Notes under the pieces: model-generated
Told to the model about the DNA's origin: nothing
Databases searched by the model: none
What the model saw: only the letters and a program-made list of their open reading frames with translations
Shown here: in pieces, positions 48,201-59,745 of the stretch
Numbering within the stretch: position 1 is the first letter of the stretch
Layout: each line of letters begins with the position of its first letter
Position numbers and translations under genes: made by a program
Assembly: GCF_021018895.1 (NCBI RefSeq)
Contig: NC_079377.1
Coordinates: forward strand, 24,359,501-24,423,500
Direction: 5' to 3'
DNA length: 64,000 nt
DNA from: Seriola aureovittata
Taxonomy: Eukaryota; Chordata; Actinopteri; Carangiformes; Carangidae

Positions 48201-49082
48201 TAGTAGTGGTAACGTTAGTAGCGGTGACTTTAGTAACGGTCACGTTAGTAACCGTCACGTTAGTAACCGTCACGTTAGTAACAGTCACGTTAGTAGCGGT
48301 CACTTTAGTAGCGGTCACTTTAGTAGCGGTCACGTTAGTAACGGTCACTTTAGTAGCGGTCACGTTAGTAACGGTCACTTTAGTAACGGTCACGTTAGTA
48401 ACGGTCACTTTAGTAGCGCTCACTTTAGTAACGGTCACGTTAGTAACGGTCACTTTAGTAGTGGTCACGTTATGTGGTCACTTAAGTAACGGTAACTTTA
48501 GTAGCGGTCACTTTAGTAGCGGTCACGTTAGTAGCGGTCACTTTAGTAACGGTCACGTTAGTAACGGTCACTTTAGTAGTGGTAACGTTAGTAGCGGTGA
48601 CTTTAGTAACGGTCACGTTAGTAACCGTCACGTTAGTAACCGTCACGTTAGTAACAGTCACGTTAGTAGCGGTCACTTTAGTAGCGGTCACTTTAGTAGC
48701 GGTCACGTTAGTAACGGTCACTTTAGTAGCGGTCACGTTAGTAACGGTCACTTTAGTAACGGTCACGTTAGTAACGGTCACTTTAGTAGCGCTCACTTTA
48801 GTAACGGTCACGTTAGTAAACGTCACTTTAGTAGCGATCACGTTAGTAGCGGTCACGTTAGTAACGGTCACTTTAGTAGCGCTCACTTTAGTAACGGTCA
48901 CGTTAGTAACGGTCATTTTAGTAGCGGTCACGTTAGTAACAGTCACTTTAGTAACGGTCACGTTAGTAACGGTCACTTTAGTAGCGCTCACTTTAGTAAC
49001 GGTCACGTTAGTAAACGTCACTTTAGTAGCGGTCACGTTAGTAACGGTCACTTTAGTAGCGCTCACTTTAGTAACGGTCACC
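42262..49082. repeat. 15-bp minisatellite array, ~455 units, with higher-order structure
   Basis: The unit is GTARCGGTCACKTTA. Frequent variants are GTAACGGTCACGTTA, GTAGCGGTCACTTTA, GTAAACGTCACTTTA, GTAGCGATCACGTTA, GTAGCGCTCACTTTA and GTAGTGGTCACTTTA. Most units carry one or two CpGs. Rare 14-bp units (near 43105, 46058, 46538, 47122) and the irregular GTTATGTGG units near 48097 and 48470 break the phase and mark larger duplications: a 373-bp block repeats at 48091 and 48464, and the TTAATAGCGG marker recurs at 43091, 46045 and 46524. The unit length is divisible by three and lacks stops in three of six frames, so very long frames (up to 985 codons) appear on both strands without being genes. 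Confidence 0.98.
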
Positions 49083-49978
49083 TTGAGGTATTATCCCTGC
49101 ACATGACAGATATTGTCTATACTGTGATATTTTCCACATCCCCTAATCAATGCCTTTTGCTCATCTTGCAGGAGTTTTGTCGTTCTAAAACACTTTAGTA
49201 CATAGTTTAGTGTTTTTATATATTTCCTATGATTACATTAATTGAATACTACACCAAGCCAAATATCTTGTAAGTGAAAACCTATCCAGCAATAAACCTT
49301 ATTTTCTGAGTCTGCCTTTGTGGTGATGTCGTCATCCCGTCCTCATGCTGCTATATCCTGCCAAGGCCCACCCATGTGTCCTGCAGTATCCCCTTGCCTT
49401 CATAAATCTGCAGGTGTATGGAGGTTACAAGTATGTAGATCCTATTTTCACACCTGAATTTAAATTCTACTTATAACCTCAGTGTCACACACTTGCAGGA
49501 ATTTTGAGCATCAAGTTTTAAAGTTTTGTGCTTTGCATGTGATACATAGACAGAAGCTCTTCCTCTTAGTTTCTCTGTGTTGCCTCACCACTAATGTATA
49601 TTTATTACAGTATATACTAAATGAGTTTTAAGTGGATTATTGATACATCTTATGTCCTAAGACTGCCTCAAACATTTCATAGTCAAAAGAGGAGCTGCTT
49701 CACATGTCCTTATTTTTCCTTTGTGTTTTTCATAGGGACGGCAGAATCCACCTCGGGTCAGAACCACGATTTCTGGAAACCAGCAAGATAAGGTAAGTCC
49801 TATTACTCCACCCCATACGTGTATATAGTCTCAAATTAGAGTCAAAATGACTGAGCTTGTAAAGTGACCTTAAAAAATAATTCCAATGTTTGTAGTTTTA
49901 AATCAAACTTTGTAAACCTGTAAGATAAATCTGCATGACGAACTCAAGTTTGCGATTGTGTCAAAGAGATTTGTAGCG
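49083..49978. other. intergenic sequence right of the satellite, nothing recognised
   Basis: Ordinary A+T-rich sequence with no exon, RNA gene or repeat unit that I can name. Confidence 0.5.
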
Positions 49979-50126
49979 GCACCTGCAGTGACTGAGGTCA
50001 GTGTCAGGATGAGTCTCTACGACGTGAATGAAACTGAAAGTCACGTCCTTTGTGCAGACTGAAATGAGAGGAATGAATTACACGCACCAAGCAGCAGACA
50101 CATTCAAAATTTCTCCAGGAATTTTC
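49979..50126 (+). repeat. 146-bp repeat, right copy
   Basis: CACCTGCAGTGACTGAGGTC to TCCAGGAATTTT, matching 34315-34462 in the same orientation across the retrotransposon-satellite complex. Confidence 0.8.
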
Positions 50127-53100
50127 TAGTTGTGTTTATTATTCTGTCCTCAGTGTTCACAGATTCACTTTCTTGCCTTTTACTTCATTTCTACTGTTGA
50201 TAGATGATATTAACAACATTTGAAGAGCAGAATGTGTTCAGCTCTAGCACAGTCACCACCTTCACAGGTGAAAGTATTGACCCGTTTAACATTTTGCAAA
50301 ACAAAGGGAAAATAAAAAGATTTATACTGTTTCCCAATTTTCCACCAATCAAAGTTTGATTAAGTTCAGGCGGCTAGAACTATTTGATTATGGTTAGAAA
50401 ACAAAATGTAGGCACGATTGAAAGTAACCAAAGCTGACTGCAGGGGACAGCATCCAGAATGCATTGTCCTGTGTGTCGAAGTCAGTTTCTATCTTCTAAC
50501 TTACTAATTTAGGGGGAAAAAAAATATGATTTGGGGAAGAAGATAAATGAACAAATCAAGCATACTCACAGTGACTGCTTGTGTTCAGCAGATCAGAGCA
50601 TGTATAAGATCCATCTCTATCTGGTAAATATGATCAAGACAGATTTTATTTTCATGGGTTTGTTCCTTCATTCACGGCGCATTAATCTACAATATTTAAA
50701 TATTTTCTAACCACTTCCTTTTTTTTTAATGAGAAGCCATCCAAACGCGTGTGTGGTTTGGTTTGTCGTTTACTGCTCTCCCCACAGCTCTGAATCATAT
50801 TTAACTCTTCAGATAACTCCAGATGACTCTTATTTAGAATCTATATTATCTGAATACAGCTGCTGTTCTGGCAGTCGGCCACCTCTTGAGGAAACAGCTG
50901 GTTTACTGCAGGCTGGATTTTCCTCTCCACACCTCCTCCTGGGACACACAGCGCTGCCTCCCGCTCTCCGCGGTGCACCTTGATGCTACTAATGCTGACG
51001 TACACTTTTTTCTTTGTCCTAATTTTGCAGGTCTTTTGCCAGCAACGAGACCATCTGCGTTGCCTCTAAATTAGGGAGAGTATTTATCAAATGTCCTGTG
51101 ATGGGAATACTGATCTGGGTTCTACGCTGCCTTGCAAGTCGAGATAAAATGACAAGGTCAAGGATATGGAGATATGCACCCTTCTCACATCAATATTCAT
51201 TAACTTTCTGGGTGGATATGAAATAGAAAATTAATTGTAAGAGTTTGGTGACACAAGTGTTGGTATAATGAGACTTTGTGCAAAGTGGATGGGGGTTTTT
51301 TTTGGGTCATATTTAACAAACACTTTTTTAATAAATGTTTATTGGTATTTTTCAGACAAAATGCGGCAAATTAAAGTCATCAAACTCCTGTCTATTCAGT
51401 CTTCAAATGCATTTGCAGTCTGAAAGGCCTGATCAACATGAGCTGCTCAAATCTACTAGTTTAAAGCTCCAAGGGACAGTAAACAGCGTTAGCCTGTGCC
51501 TCACTGTTCGCCTGTGGGAAATTGGTTTGGCTTGTTGTTATTCCTGCTGCTTGAGTTGAATCCTATTATAGATCGTTTTTAACCTCCTCCCAAGGGCCAA
51601 AGTAGGAATATTGATTGGCTTACACAAAGAACCCACTGTGAGGAAAATGAAAAAGAAGAAGGAAAAAAAAAAACTAATATTGATTTTTGACAGTTTGTTT
51701 ATAATTAAACTGCGGAATAACTAACTGCACCGGAGGGATGTGGATGAATGAGGATTATGAGGATATGCAGGATGCAGAGCAGGTACTTGCAATGTCATTG
51801 GTTTTGCTGCTCATCGTCTTTCTCTTTGTGCACAACGTTCACATCTTTCACCGCCAGCTGCGTGGTGTTTAATAGAGCAGATGTGCCATAAAACATGCGT
51901 GTTAATTTCTGCATATTCTGTCATCATGGCCATTTTTCTAGACAAGCAGAAAGACACACACACTAAAACACACACTAAAACACACACCGATGCAGACTGA
52001 CAGCATGGACGGAGTCAGTGGATGTCACAGAGAGAGGAGAATTAAATGGGCCTTGGGAAACGATTATAAAAAGATTATAATATTTGATTGATGTTTGGTG
52101 GCCCCTGCTGTTTAATAGCAGCTACTGCAACTGACACAGAAATATACAGGTAAGAAAAAATTACTTTTTGAATGTGAAGATTCATTTTTGACCTCGGAAA
52201 CAGTAGTTTTTAATCTTAGCATAAGGTCACTTGGTGGATTATTTTTCTGAGCTTTCAGCCACATCACTTGGTCTTCATCAGTGAATGGATTTTGCTCACG
52301 ATTATGAGGATATGTGATTTTATACCTTTAGGAGAAAATATCAAATGTGCAAACTTTTTATGTCACAAGATATCATTGACTTGACTTGAAAAAAAAACGT
52401 AATATAAATATTTTTATTAGTTATGATATTCACACAGGAAAAGATATACTGTATGTTAGACATTATAAAAAGAAAAATAGGCTGCACACGCTGCTTCAGG
52501 GGAGAGTTTATTTAAAGGGGAATTGGTTTGGACCCCCATAAAGAATCACAAGTGGAGTCTGGATTAACAGGATGTATATATAAGAAGAAAAAACTAATTT
52601 CTACTGGACAAAATTGTGTTAATTCTTTCAGACATTCTAATAATTTTCTGCATCAAAATGATTCAAATATAACAAGAAAAAACGTGTCACATGTGCAAGT
52701 GAATATGGTAGGTCACTTATAGACACTGGTTTGCTTTAAGGGGAAGGGACCAGTTGGGAATCAAAGATTTTGACCAAATTTGAAAAACTGGGACCTAAAC
52801 CTGATGAAAAGAGTTCCAATTATCAATCGTCAAAAATGTAATTTTTTTAAAAAGAACATTAATAAAGGATTGTCTTGTTTTATCAGTAAAAGTAAAAACA
52901 GGTAACTGTCCTCATAGCTATCTGGGAACAATAAACTCTTGTCTCTGCTTCCTCTTTGATTCACAAAAAAGACTGCAGCCACTTATCGCAGAAAAATGTT
53001 CCTTTCATGCTTCAGAATCGTTCTTTTCCTGCAGAGACTGGGGATGTTACTGTCCTGGTGTGACCATAGTTACAGTTGTGATGACAACTACAGAACGATC

Positions 53101-53430
53101 CCATCCGCCGCTGCCAAGCCATGTTCATTTGATTTAAGGCGAGCTGAGTGAGAGGGGGAGAGAGGGCAGGACGTGGCCGGTGTCCAGGGGATTTCCTCGG
53201 CCTGTGATTGATTCCTATCTGCAGAGCTCAGAGACACATCGGCTGATCTGCTTAATGAGAAAACAAGTAGGAAAAATGAGGGACAGGAGGATATTGTTAC
53301 TTTCAGATTATGAAAGAAGAATATTACTTCCATTTTGTAATAAAGAAAATTAAAATTTACGTTCACTTTTTCTGCATCTGGAGGCAAAAACATGCTGTTT
53401 AAGACTGTAAACTAGAGACTGAACTTCCGC
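50127..53430. other. intergenic sequence, no gene recognised
   Basis: No exon with matching splice sites, RNA gene or tandem array was identified. Short CA runs occur near 51955-51985. Confidence 0.5.
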
Positions 53431-53437
53431 CTAGGTT

Positions 53438-53451
53438 ACACTAGATGGCAG
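53438..53451 (+). promoter_or_regulatory. candidate CTCF site ACACTAGATGGCAG
   Basis: It matches 13 of 14 positions of the established CTCF core CCASYAGRKGGCRS. It lies 3.3 kb upstream of the prkce start codon, between that gene and the satellite. Occupancy cannot be told from sequence. Confidence 0.5.
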
Positions 53452-53702
53452 CAAATGCCGGCAGCCTGCACAGGCGGCTCTTTGTCATTTGACCATTAAT
53501 AGACTGTTTTCAACACTGATGTGCACGAGAAGGATCAGGCTGAAGGAGGAATCTGCAGAAAATTAACTCCAATCAGTCTGTAGACGAAAAGTAACTTTAC
53601 AAAAAGTCCCGGCGTCATAAAAGCATAAAAATGGCGTAGATTATAGAGAGTGATGATGTGGAGATCTGGAGAGAGGATGTACTCGCATTTTTAGAAAACT
53701 CT

Positions 53703-53775
53703 AATAGCTCAGGTGGTTAAAGAAGAAGCAGGTTTGGTATCTGAAAGGTTATTGGCCTGAATCCTGATGGGACAA
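53703..53775 (+). repeat. tRNA-derived SINE head, degraded
   Basis: TAGCTCAGGTGGTTA fits the RNA polymerase III A box. About 45 bp downstream GGCCTGAATCC is a decayed B box (consensus GGTTCGAATCC). Spacing fits a tRNA-like head. The acceptor stem does not close cleanly, so this is a relic rather than a tRNA gene. Confidence 0.55.
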
Positions 53776-55700
53776 AAATACACTGTTTGACATTCTTTGT
53801 TCTTGTGATGATGCTTTTACTTAAGTTTCAACAACGCCTGTTTTACTGCCCTGTGTCATGCAGTGGGTATTAATTGTTTCACTCTGTAGTTTTACATTTC
53901 GACCAGGAGGGGTCAGATGTGTTCAGTGTGTTTTTTTTTTATTTTTTATGTGCTCAGTTGTATAGTAGCTACTGGATGCTGTGAAGTGACAACAGCATCC
54001 ACGGTATATTACTGCTCTCTTCACTTTTGTTTTTCATTTTCTAATTTGTATATGTCTAAAATAGACTTCCTGATATCAGATTGTTATACATCGCAGATAT
54101 TTATGACTCTTTAGCTGGTGTTTAGAGATTTCCTCACACTTTAAATTTAAAGTTTTCAACGTAAAGCCAGTCCCTGCGCGCTAACAACAGGACCGGGCGG
54201 TTTATAGAAAATCCAGATCTGGTACATTTTGTAATCATACAGCCAAGTTTTAAAGCAAAATCAGGAGACAGAGACATAGATGGTAATTTATATTAACTGA
54301 CACATGCCTAATGAATAAGTGCTTGTATACAGAGAACATTTTCTTCTCTGTTTTGCTTCAGGCCTTAAAAACCTGGCACATTTTACAAAATGTTTGTTAA
54401 AGGCCCATGTTCAGTCATCATGATGTGCTGTTGAATCACCAGTCTGTTATCCTTCCTGTGTTGCACACCGCTTGAACGCAGATAATGACGAAACGCTATC
54501 TGTGCAGATAAATGTGCTGCTCCTTTGTGTAAAATGTGAATTGCCGTCGGCCTTGTGCTGCATCTGCCAGCTACAGTATGTTCCTGCGCTAATGATTTAA
54601 TGCCACTAAGACACATTTCTGCACACATGGTACACAAGATGTCTGATTCTTCATCTAATATCATTTCAAGTCAGACCAGACATTCAGTAAATCACATTTT
54701 TCCACTTGTGCCATTGATGAAACACACACGCAGTCTCATGTATGTAATCCAGGCGTTTGTGCAGAACATGCAGAAAATCAAATTCCTCTGATATCCGCCA
54801 GCTCACATGCTACAGTACGTCCGGCCTCCTTGATACAGACATCAATCTTATTTCACTCCGGTGGGTATTCAACACAATAAAACAATGATTTTACAGTGAC
54901 ATAGCTCAGGGGAAGGTGTAGTCTGCATGCAGCACTTTCATTTTAGGCCGTGAAGACTTGAGACATTATTTTTCATTTGTGAAATTCCTGCTAAAATTCC
55001 CATATTGCAACACAATCTCACAGGTGCAGGGTATTACTCACACACACACACAGCAGTGGGAAAGAGAACTCCAAAGCCCGAAGAGGGAAAACAATTGAAT
55101 TTTGATTGTAAGCAGACCAAACTCCAGCTCTAAATGAGGCTTATGCTTCCCAAGTGTTCCCTTCCACAGTGATTTCAAGGTTAACTGTTTAGTTATTGTA
55201 AGTTATTGTAAATCTAATAATTCTGCCATATCAGAAAACAACCCACAAAATGAGATATTTCTGCACAATTTAAATGGGTTTTTTTCTTCTTTGCTATAGT
55301 AAACTGCACAGTGCAGCACACAGCTTGGTCATGTGGCTAATAGGCTAAGTAATATGGCATGCAATCATCTCTTTGAAATTCCACACATGCCTCACATATC
55401 CCTACATTCACCCCCTAAGGCATCATCTTTTATGGAGTTGGCAATTGGCCTTTATTGAGTGGATGAATGTTCATATTTCTGCACCTGGACTTCCAAGCAA
55501 AGGGAGGAGGGAGGCGGGGGGGGGGTATGGGGGGACATCTTACTGGCTCTCATCCACATTTTTTGTTTTTTTCAGCCTTTTATTTTTCTGAACACCTGTT
55601 TCGCTGCATTTTCAACAGTTTGACGTGCACAACTGCAGCAGCAGCGTGCAACCATGCTCCTTTTCAACCCCACCTGGGTGTTTACATAGAGCCTTGCTCA
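53776..55700. other. intergenic sequence upstream of prkce, nothing specific
   Basis: Mostly A+T-rich, with a T-run near 53930 and a short CA run near 55040. No exon recognised. Confidence 0.5.
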
Positions 55701-55734
55701 AGGGCACCTTGGCGGAATGTAAAGCTTTTTTATT

Positions 55735-56772
55735 TTATCCACCCCCCCCCCCCACCTCCATCCACACCCACCACTCGTATATTCACCCACACGGCCGTGC
55801 CCCCTCTCCTCTCTCCAGCCTAAACACCTCCCTAGTCTGGGCTGCGTCGCACTCCCCAGTCTGTCACACCAGGCTCCGAGAAATCTGACGTGTTTTTCGC
55901 ATTTCCTGCACCGAGAGAGACGGAGGCAGAGAGCAGTGTCGGCGGAGGCAGCCAAAAGGTATGTCCACGGGAAGTTTAAGCTCAACAGCCGTCAGTGGAT
56001 GAACCCAGGCCGTGCAACGACGAGGAGCAGGGACCCCCCCCCCCACACACCCCTATTCACCTACCTACCTACCGCCTGACTCGGCCCCCCTCCTCTCCGG
56101 CTCCTGCTGCGGTTGTTCCCAGCCGCTGTCTGGTCGCAGCGGTCCGGTTTCGCACATCCCCGTTGCGCCGCGGCGGCTTCCAGCAGGCATCTGGAGCCTC
56201 CCACCCCACCGCCACACGGTGCAATGCAACACGGGCTACTGTCTCCACGGTGCCCCGCTACAGCTAACGGACTTTATTAAACCCTCGAAGGTAAATAAAT
56301 AAATAAATAAAAGCATGACACACCGACTCACATCTGGGGCCTTTGCTCATGTGTTTTTTGCTAACTGTTGGTAGCTGTTCATATTTCTTCCGTTCACTTC
56401 TAAAGAAGGCTGCCCCGGGTTAACGGACTGCTTTATTTTTTTTTTATATATATATTTTTTTTAAGGAAATTTAAAGCGTATTCGACAAGTGTAAACGTTT
56501 CAAGGCAAGACAAAATTAATAAAAACAAAATAAACGGCTGCACAGTTTTCGTTTTGTCCGTTAGCGTCATATTCAACTGGAAGGAATACAGGATCTGCCT
56601 GGAGGACCACCGGTTGAACAGAGCCGTTATTCAAACCGTTAGAGCACGAGGACGTACGTTGTTTTAAAAGTGGCCGAGGAGGGGAAAGGTGAGGTGCTTT
56701 CAGTGTAAACAAGTTACGGTTCAACTAGCAAGTGTTTTTTTGGGGGGGCAGGGGGGGGGCCGTTTCACCGCC
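55735..56772 (+). promoter_or_regulatory. prkce: presumed prkce promoter, CpG-rich region and 5' UTR
   Basis: CpG density rises from about 55850, with poly-C runs at about 55741-55752 and 56033-56043. Two good donor-like sites lie upstream of the coding exon: AAAAG|GTATGT (GT at 55959-55960) and CGAAG|GTAAAT (GT at 56291-56292). Either could end a non-coding first exon; CAG at 56749-56751 is a possible acceptor, though its pyrimidine tract is poor. The coding exon may equally be part of an unspliced leader. No TATA box near a defined start was found. Confidence 0.5.
56742..56759 (+). promoter_or_regulatory. prkce: G7-CA-G9 run 13 nt upstream of the prkce start codon
   Basis: Two long G runs separated by CA lie immediately before CGTTTCACCGCC and the ATG. 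If transcribed, it could form an RNA G-quadruplex using several G-tracts. Confidence 0.6.
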
Positions 56773-57120
56773 ATGGTGGTCTTCAACGGGCAGCTGAAGA
56801 TCAAGATCTGCGAGGCTCTCAGCCTCAAACCGACAGCCTGGTCCCTGCGTCACGCCGTCGGCCCCAAGACCCAGACGTTCCTCCTGGACACGTACATCGC
56901 CCTGAACGTGGACGACTCCCGCGTGGGCCAGACCTGCACCAAGCAGAAGACCAACAGCCCCGCGTGGAACGACGAGTTCACCACGGAGGTCCACGACGGC
57001 CGCCGGATCGAGCTGTCCGTCTTCCACGACGCGCCCATCGGCTACGACGACTTCGTGGCCAACTGCATCATCCAGTTCGAGGACATCCTGCACAACAACA
57101 GCAAGCACTTCGAGGACTGG
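56773..57120 (+). CDS. prkce: protein kinase C epsilon, first coding exon (C2 domain)
   Basis: The exon has 116 codons from an ATG in a near-ideal context (CACCGCCATGG) to TGG, followed by the donor GTAAGA, so it leaves in phase 0. It starts [15 protein letters not shown] and contains [39 protein letters not shown] and ends HFEDW. These are hallmarks of the N-terminal C2 domain of the novel-type kinase PKC epsilon. This C2 domain does not depend on calcium; from family knowledge it binds acidic lipid and the RACK2 anchoring protein. The full enzyme is a diacylglycerol-activated Ser/Thr kinase. The [14 protein letters not shown] stretch separates it from PKC eta less sharply than the N-terminus does, but the whole exon fits epsilon best. 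The C1 domains and kinase domain lie in later exons outside the window. Paralogue (a or b) is not determined. G+C content is far above its surroundings, as is usual for fish first exons. Confidence 0.95.
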
Positions 57121-57126
57121 GTAAGA
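57121..57126 (+). promoter_or_regulatory. prkce: splice donor of prkce exon 1
   Basis: TGG|GTAAGA follows the codon for Trp116, the position where the C2-encoding exon is expected to end. Confidence 0.9.
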
Positions 57127-57150
57127 GACAGGGATGTGACACCCTGAAGT

Positions 57151-57193
57151 ACACACGCACACACGCACACACACACACACACGCACGCACACA
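57151..57193 (+). repeat. imperfect (CA)n microsatellite just inside intron 1
   Basis: CA repeats with CG interruptions, starting 30 bp after the donor. Confidence 0.93.
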
Positions 57194-58193
57194 CATACCA
57201 AAAAAAAGTACTTTATTAAGGCTGCTACAAACAATTAATGTCAATATGGCCATTAAAAAAACAAACAAAAAAAATAGTTGCCATTGTTTTTGTCTGTCTC
57301 AAAACCCAAAATATTAATTTATCTACACAGATTTCAAATATAATCATAACATTTGAGTATGGCCAGAATAAACTGACAGAAAAATAAGAATAGGGGCTTA
57401 AATAAAGTCTTAAACCTAGTTACCTAGACGACCGTTAGTCAGGGCCACAACAATGCAGAAACCACTTTAGTTAATATTGCAATTCAAATCAGAGAATCCC
57501 TCAGACAAGCTGGTAATCCAGTATGTCCATGCAAGCTTGAACCTATACCTCTGCCTGATAAATAAATTACACAATGATATTATATTCCGACAATCAACTG
57601 CGATCAATAAATCAGCTGTTTCAGATCGATTTCAGTTTAAAGTCAAACAGTGCTAGCAGTAAAATGTGTTCAGTATGGAGGCCTATTTCTGCCAAACAAA
57701 ATAAACAAACATTAAAAGTAAGTAATGATGAAAACAAGTTCTCAAATTCCTCTTATTAAGTCTTAATTTGGGGGTAAATGTCTTAACATTGACGTAACTG
57801 ACTGTTTATATGAACAATTTTTCCTTATTAACATAAGATTTTTCTCTTTTTGATTTTAATTTAGTCTCAGATTAGATGATTATAGTTTTGCTGTCACTTG
57901 TTTTGACACTAGTAAAGCAATTTCTAATATATTATGTGAGGCCAAACCAATTAGCTCACTGATTTATCATCAGTTTGGTAATGGATTGATGGTCTAAGTC
58001 ATTTTTCAAGCCAAAATGCGGAACGTTTACTTCTCCTTTCCTAAGTTACATGTCATTGTTAACTCAATTAAATTAACACGTTCTTTCATTTTGGCAGACG
58101 CACACGTAAACACAGACAGTATGGATCCTGTTACCTGTTGTTGTGCTCTTGTTAGCTGAACCAGTGACCCACAGCAGAGCTACAAAAGAGGCA

Positions 58194-58195
<2 letters not shown>

Positions 58196-58247
<52 letters not shown>

Positions 58248-58258
58248 GGGGGGGGGGG
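58196..58258 (+). repeat. (GT)17 followed by G28 homopolymer
   Basis: A GT array (58196-58230) passes directly into 28 consecutive G at 58231-58258. Confidence 0.95.
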
Positions 58259-59745
58259 TGGCCACACACATGATACACGCAAACATACGCACACAGCAGC
58301 ATGAAGAATCTGTTCATTGTTGTCTGAAGCCGCTGAAGCAGACGAATGTTTGAGTGTATTATTGATGAGGCCATCAGGTCCATTAGAGACGGAGGCAGAG
58401 AAAGAGAGAGAGAGAGCTGGGGAGAGAGCAAGATGAAAGAGAGGGAGATGATGAAACAGGAGGGAGGACAGGATGGAGGAAAGAAAGTCCAGCTTCCAGC
58501 GTATTCCTCATGGCGGAAATCTTGAAAGACTTGTAAGGCCAGAGACGGTCAAGGCTGCCGGAGCTGTGCGATGTTTCACATGTTCTGACAGTGAAGGTTC
58601 AGCTCTTGACTCAGGATTTTGGAACTAGATGAAAGTGGCTCTTTGTTGTCACTGATGCTCTGGTGGCTTTAATTAGTATCTGGTGTAGAGGTTAAGTCAT
58701 ATCTCTGATCTGTTTTAGCGACCTATGGGAAAACCTGTTGAAACTTTGTGCCTCGTTCTTGTGAGAAAAGGTGAGCGTGTTGATTGCAGATCCCCGAGGT
58801 GACACCTGTGATGCTTCCAAGATGTTCGATTTTAAGCCTTAAGTAGTTCCCTGAAATGTCTCTAATTGATTTAAAGTCAAAAGACCCTTAAACTGGTGTC
58901 ACTATCTCATCCGTTTTCATTCAGTGGAATGAAAACTTTTGATCCGTCTCCTCCGAGCCTTTGCACCCTGTGTTGGCGCACGTATCGAGGCGTTCCCACG
59001 GACGTTCAAGGTTGAACATGTCTTGACTTAATTTGCATCGTGCATTGTGAAATCTCAGACAAAGTGAGACTTGACATCACATTGAGGTAACTAAACAGCC
59101 TGCGCAGTTTCCCAGTGAGTAATGCTAATGTAAGCTCGGTTGTGGAGTGGGTTTGTCATCCCCTTCAAGAACAAGCAGAGCAGCAGCGGAAGCCCTTCAA
59201 GCTAATGTGTCCGACTCTGGCACTTGTGAAATTTAGGGAAAATAAAAACACATGGAACAGAAGGCGATGAATAAGGCTGGAAAAGTTAAAGTCAGACTGG
59301 TTTTAAAGTAACAAAACATGATGTACTCGAAGGAGTGGCTTCCATTAAAATCAGTACAAACATGTATTGTAAGAATCAAAGAAGGCGCAAGGATTTCTTT
59401 CTCACTCTTCCTGATTGGTGCTTGGAGGCTGGAATCTATGCAAAACTGAAGACAGCTTTAAAAGAAGCAGAAATGAAGGTGTGAGTTGGTTGTCGCTGCT
59501 TGACTGAACCAAACTGGGGTCGCTTCTGGTGCAGGCTCCGCTCCCAATTCAGCTCCACAGTCAGGACAGGAAATGCAAGCCCAAAAAGACAAAACAAAAT
59601 AAAATCTTGTTGACACTCCTGGTGGAAGCGATTAGCCTTCTCCTGTATCTTGGTGAAACTCCCGTGCAAATGCACACTTCCTGGTCATTTCACTTAGTTA
59701 GGAACCATCCTAAGCAAAAGACTTTTTTAACCCCAGCCTTGGTGT

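Noticed and set aside
42262..49082. CRISPR-like direct repeat array
   Set aside because: Units are contiguous with no unique spacers, the unit is too short, and the genome is a vertebrate's.
42196..49198. Very long open frames (up to 985 codons) on both strands
   Set aside because: They are produced by a stop-free 15-bp repeat; they break exactly at 14-bp units and have no start context, splice or promoter support.
53703..53775. Functional tRNA gene
   Set aside because: A and B boxes are recognisable but the B box is mutated and the acceptor stem does not pair.
56725..57234. 169-codon frame antisense to the prkce exon
   Set aside because: It is the complement of a conserved C2-domain exon with high G+C content, which suppresses stop codons on the other strand.
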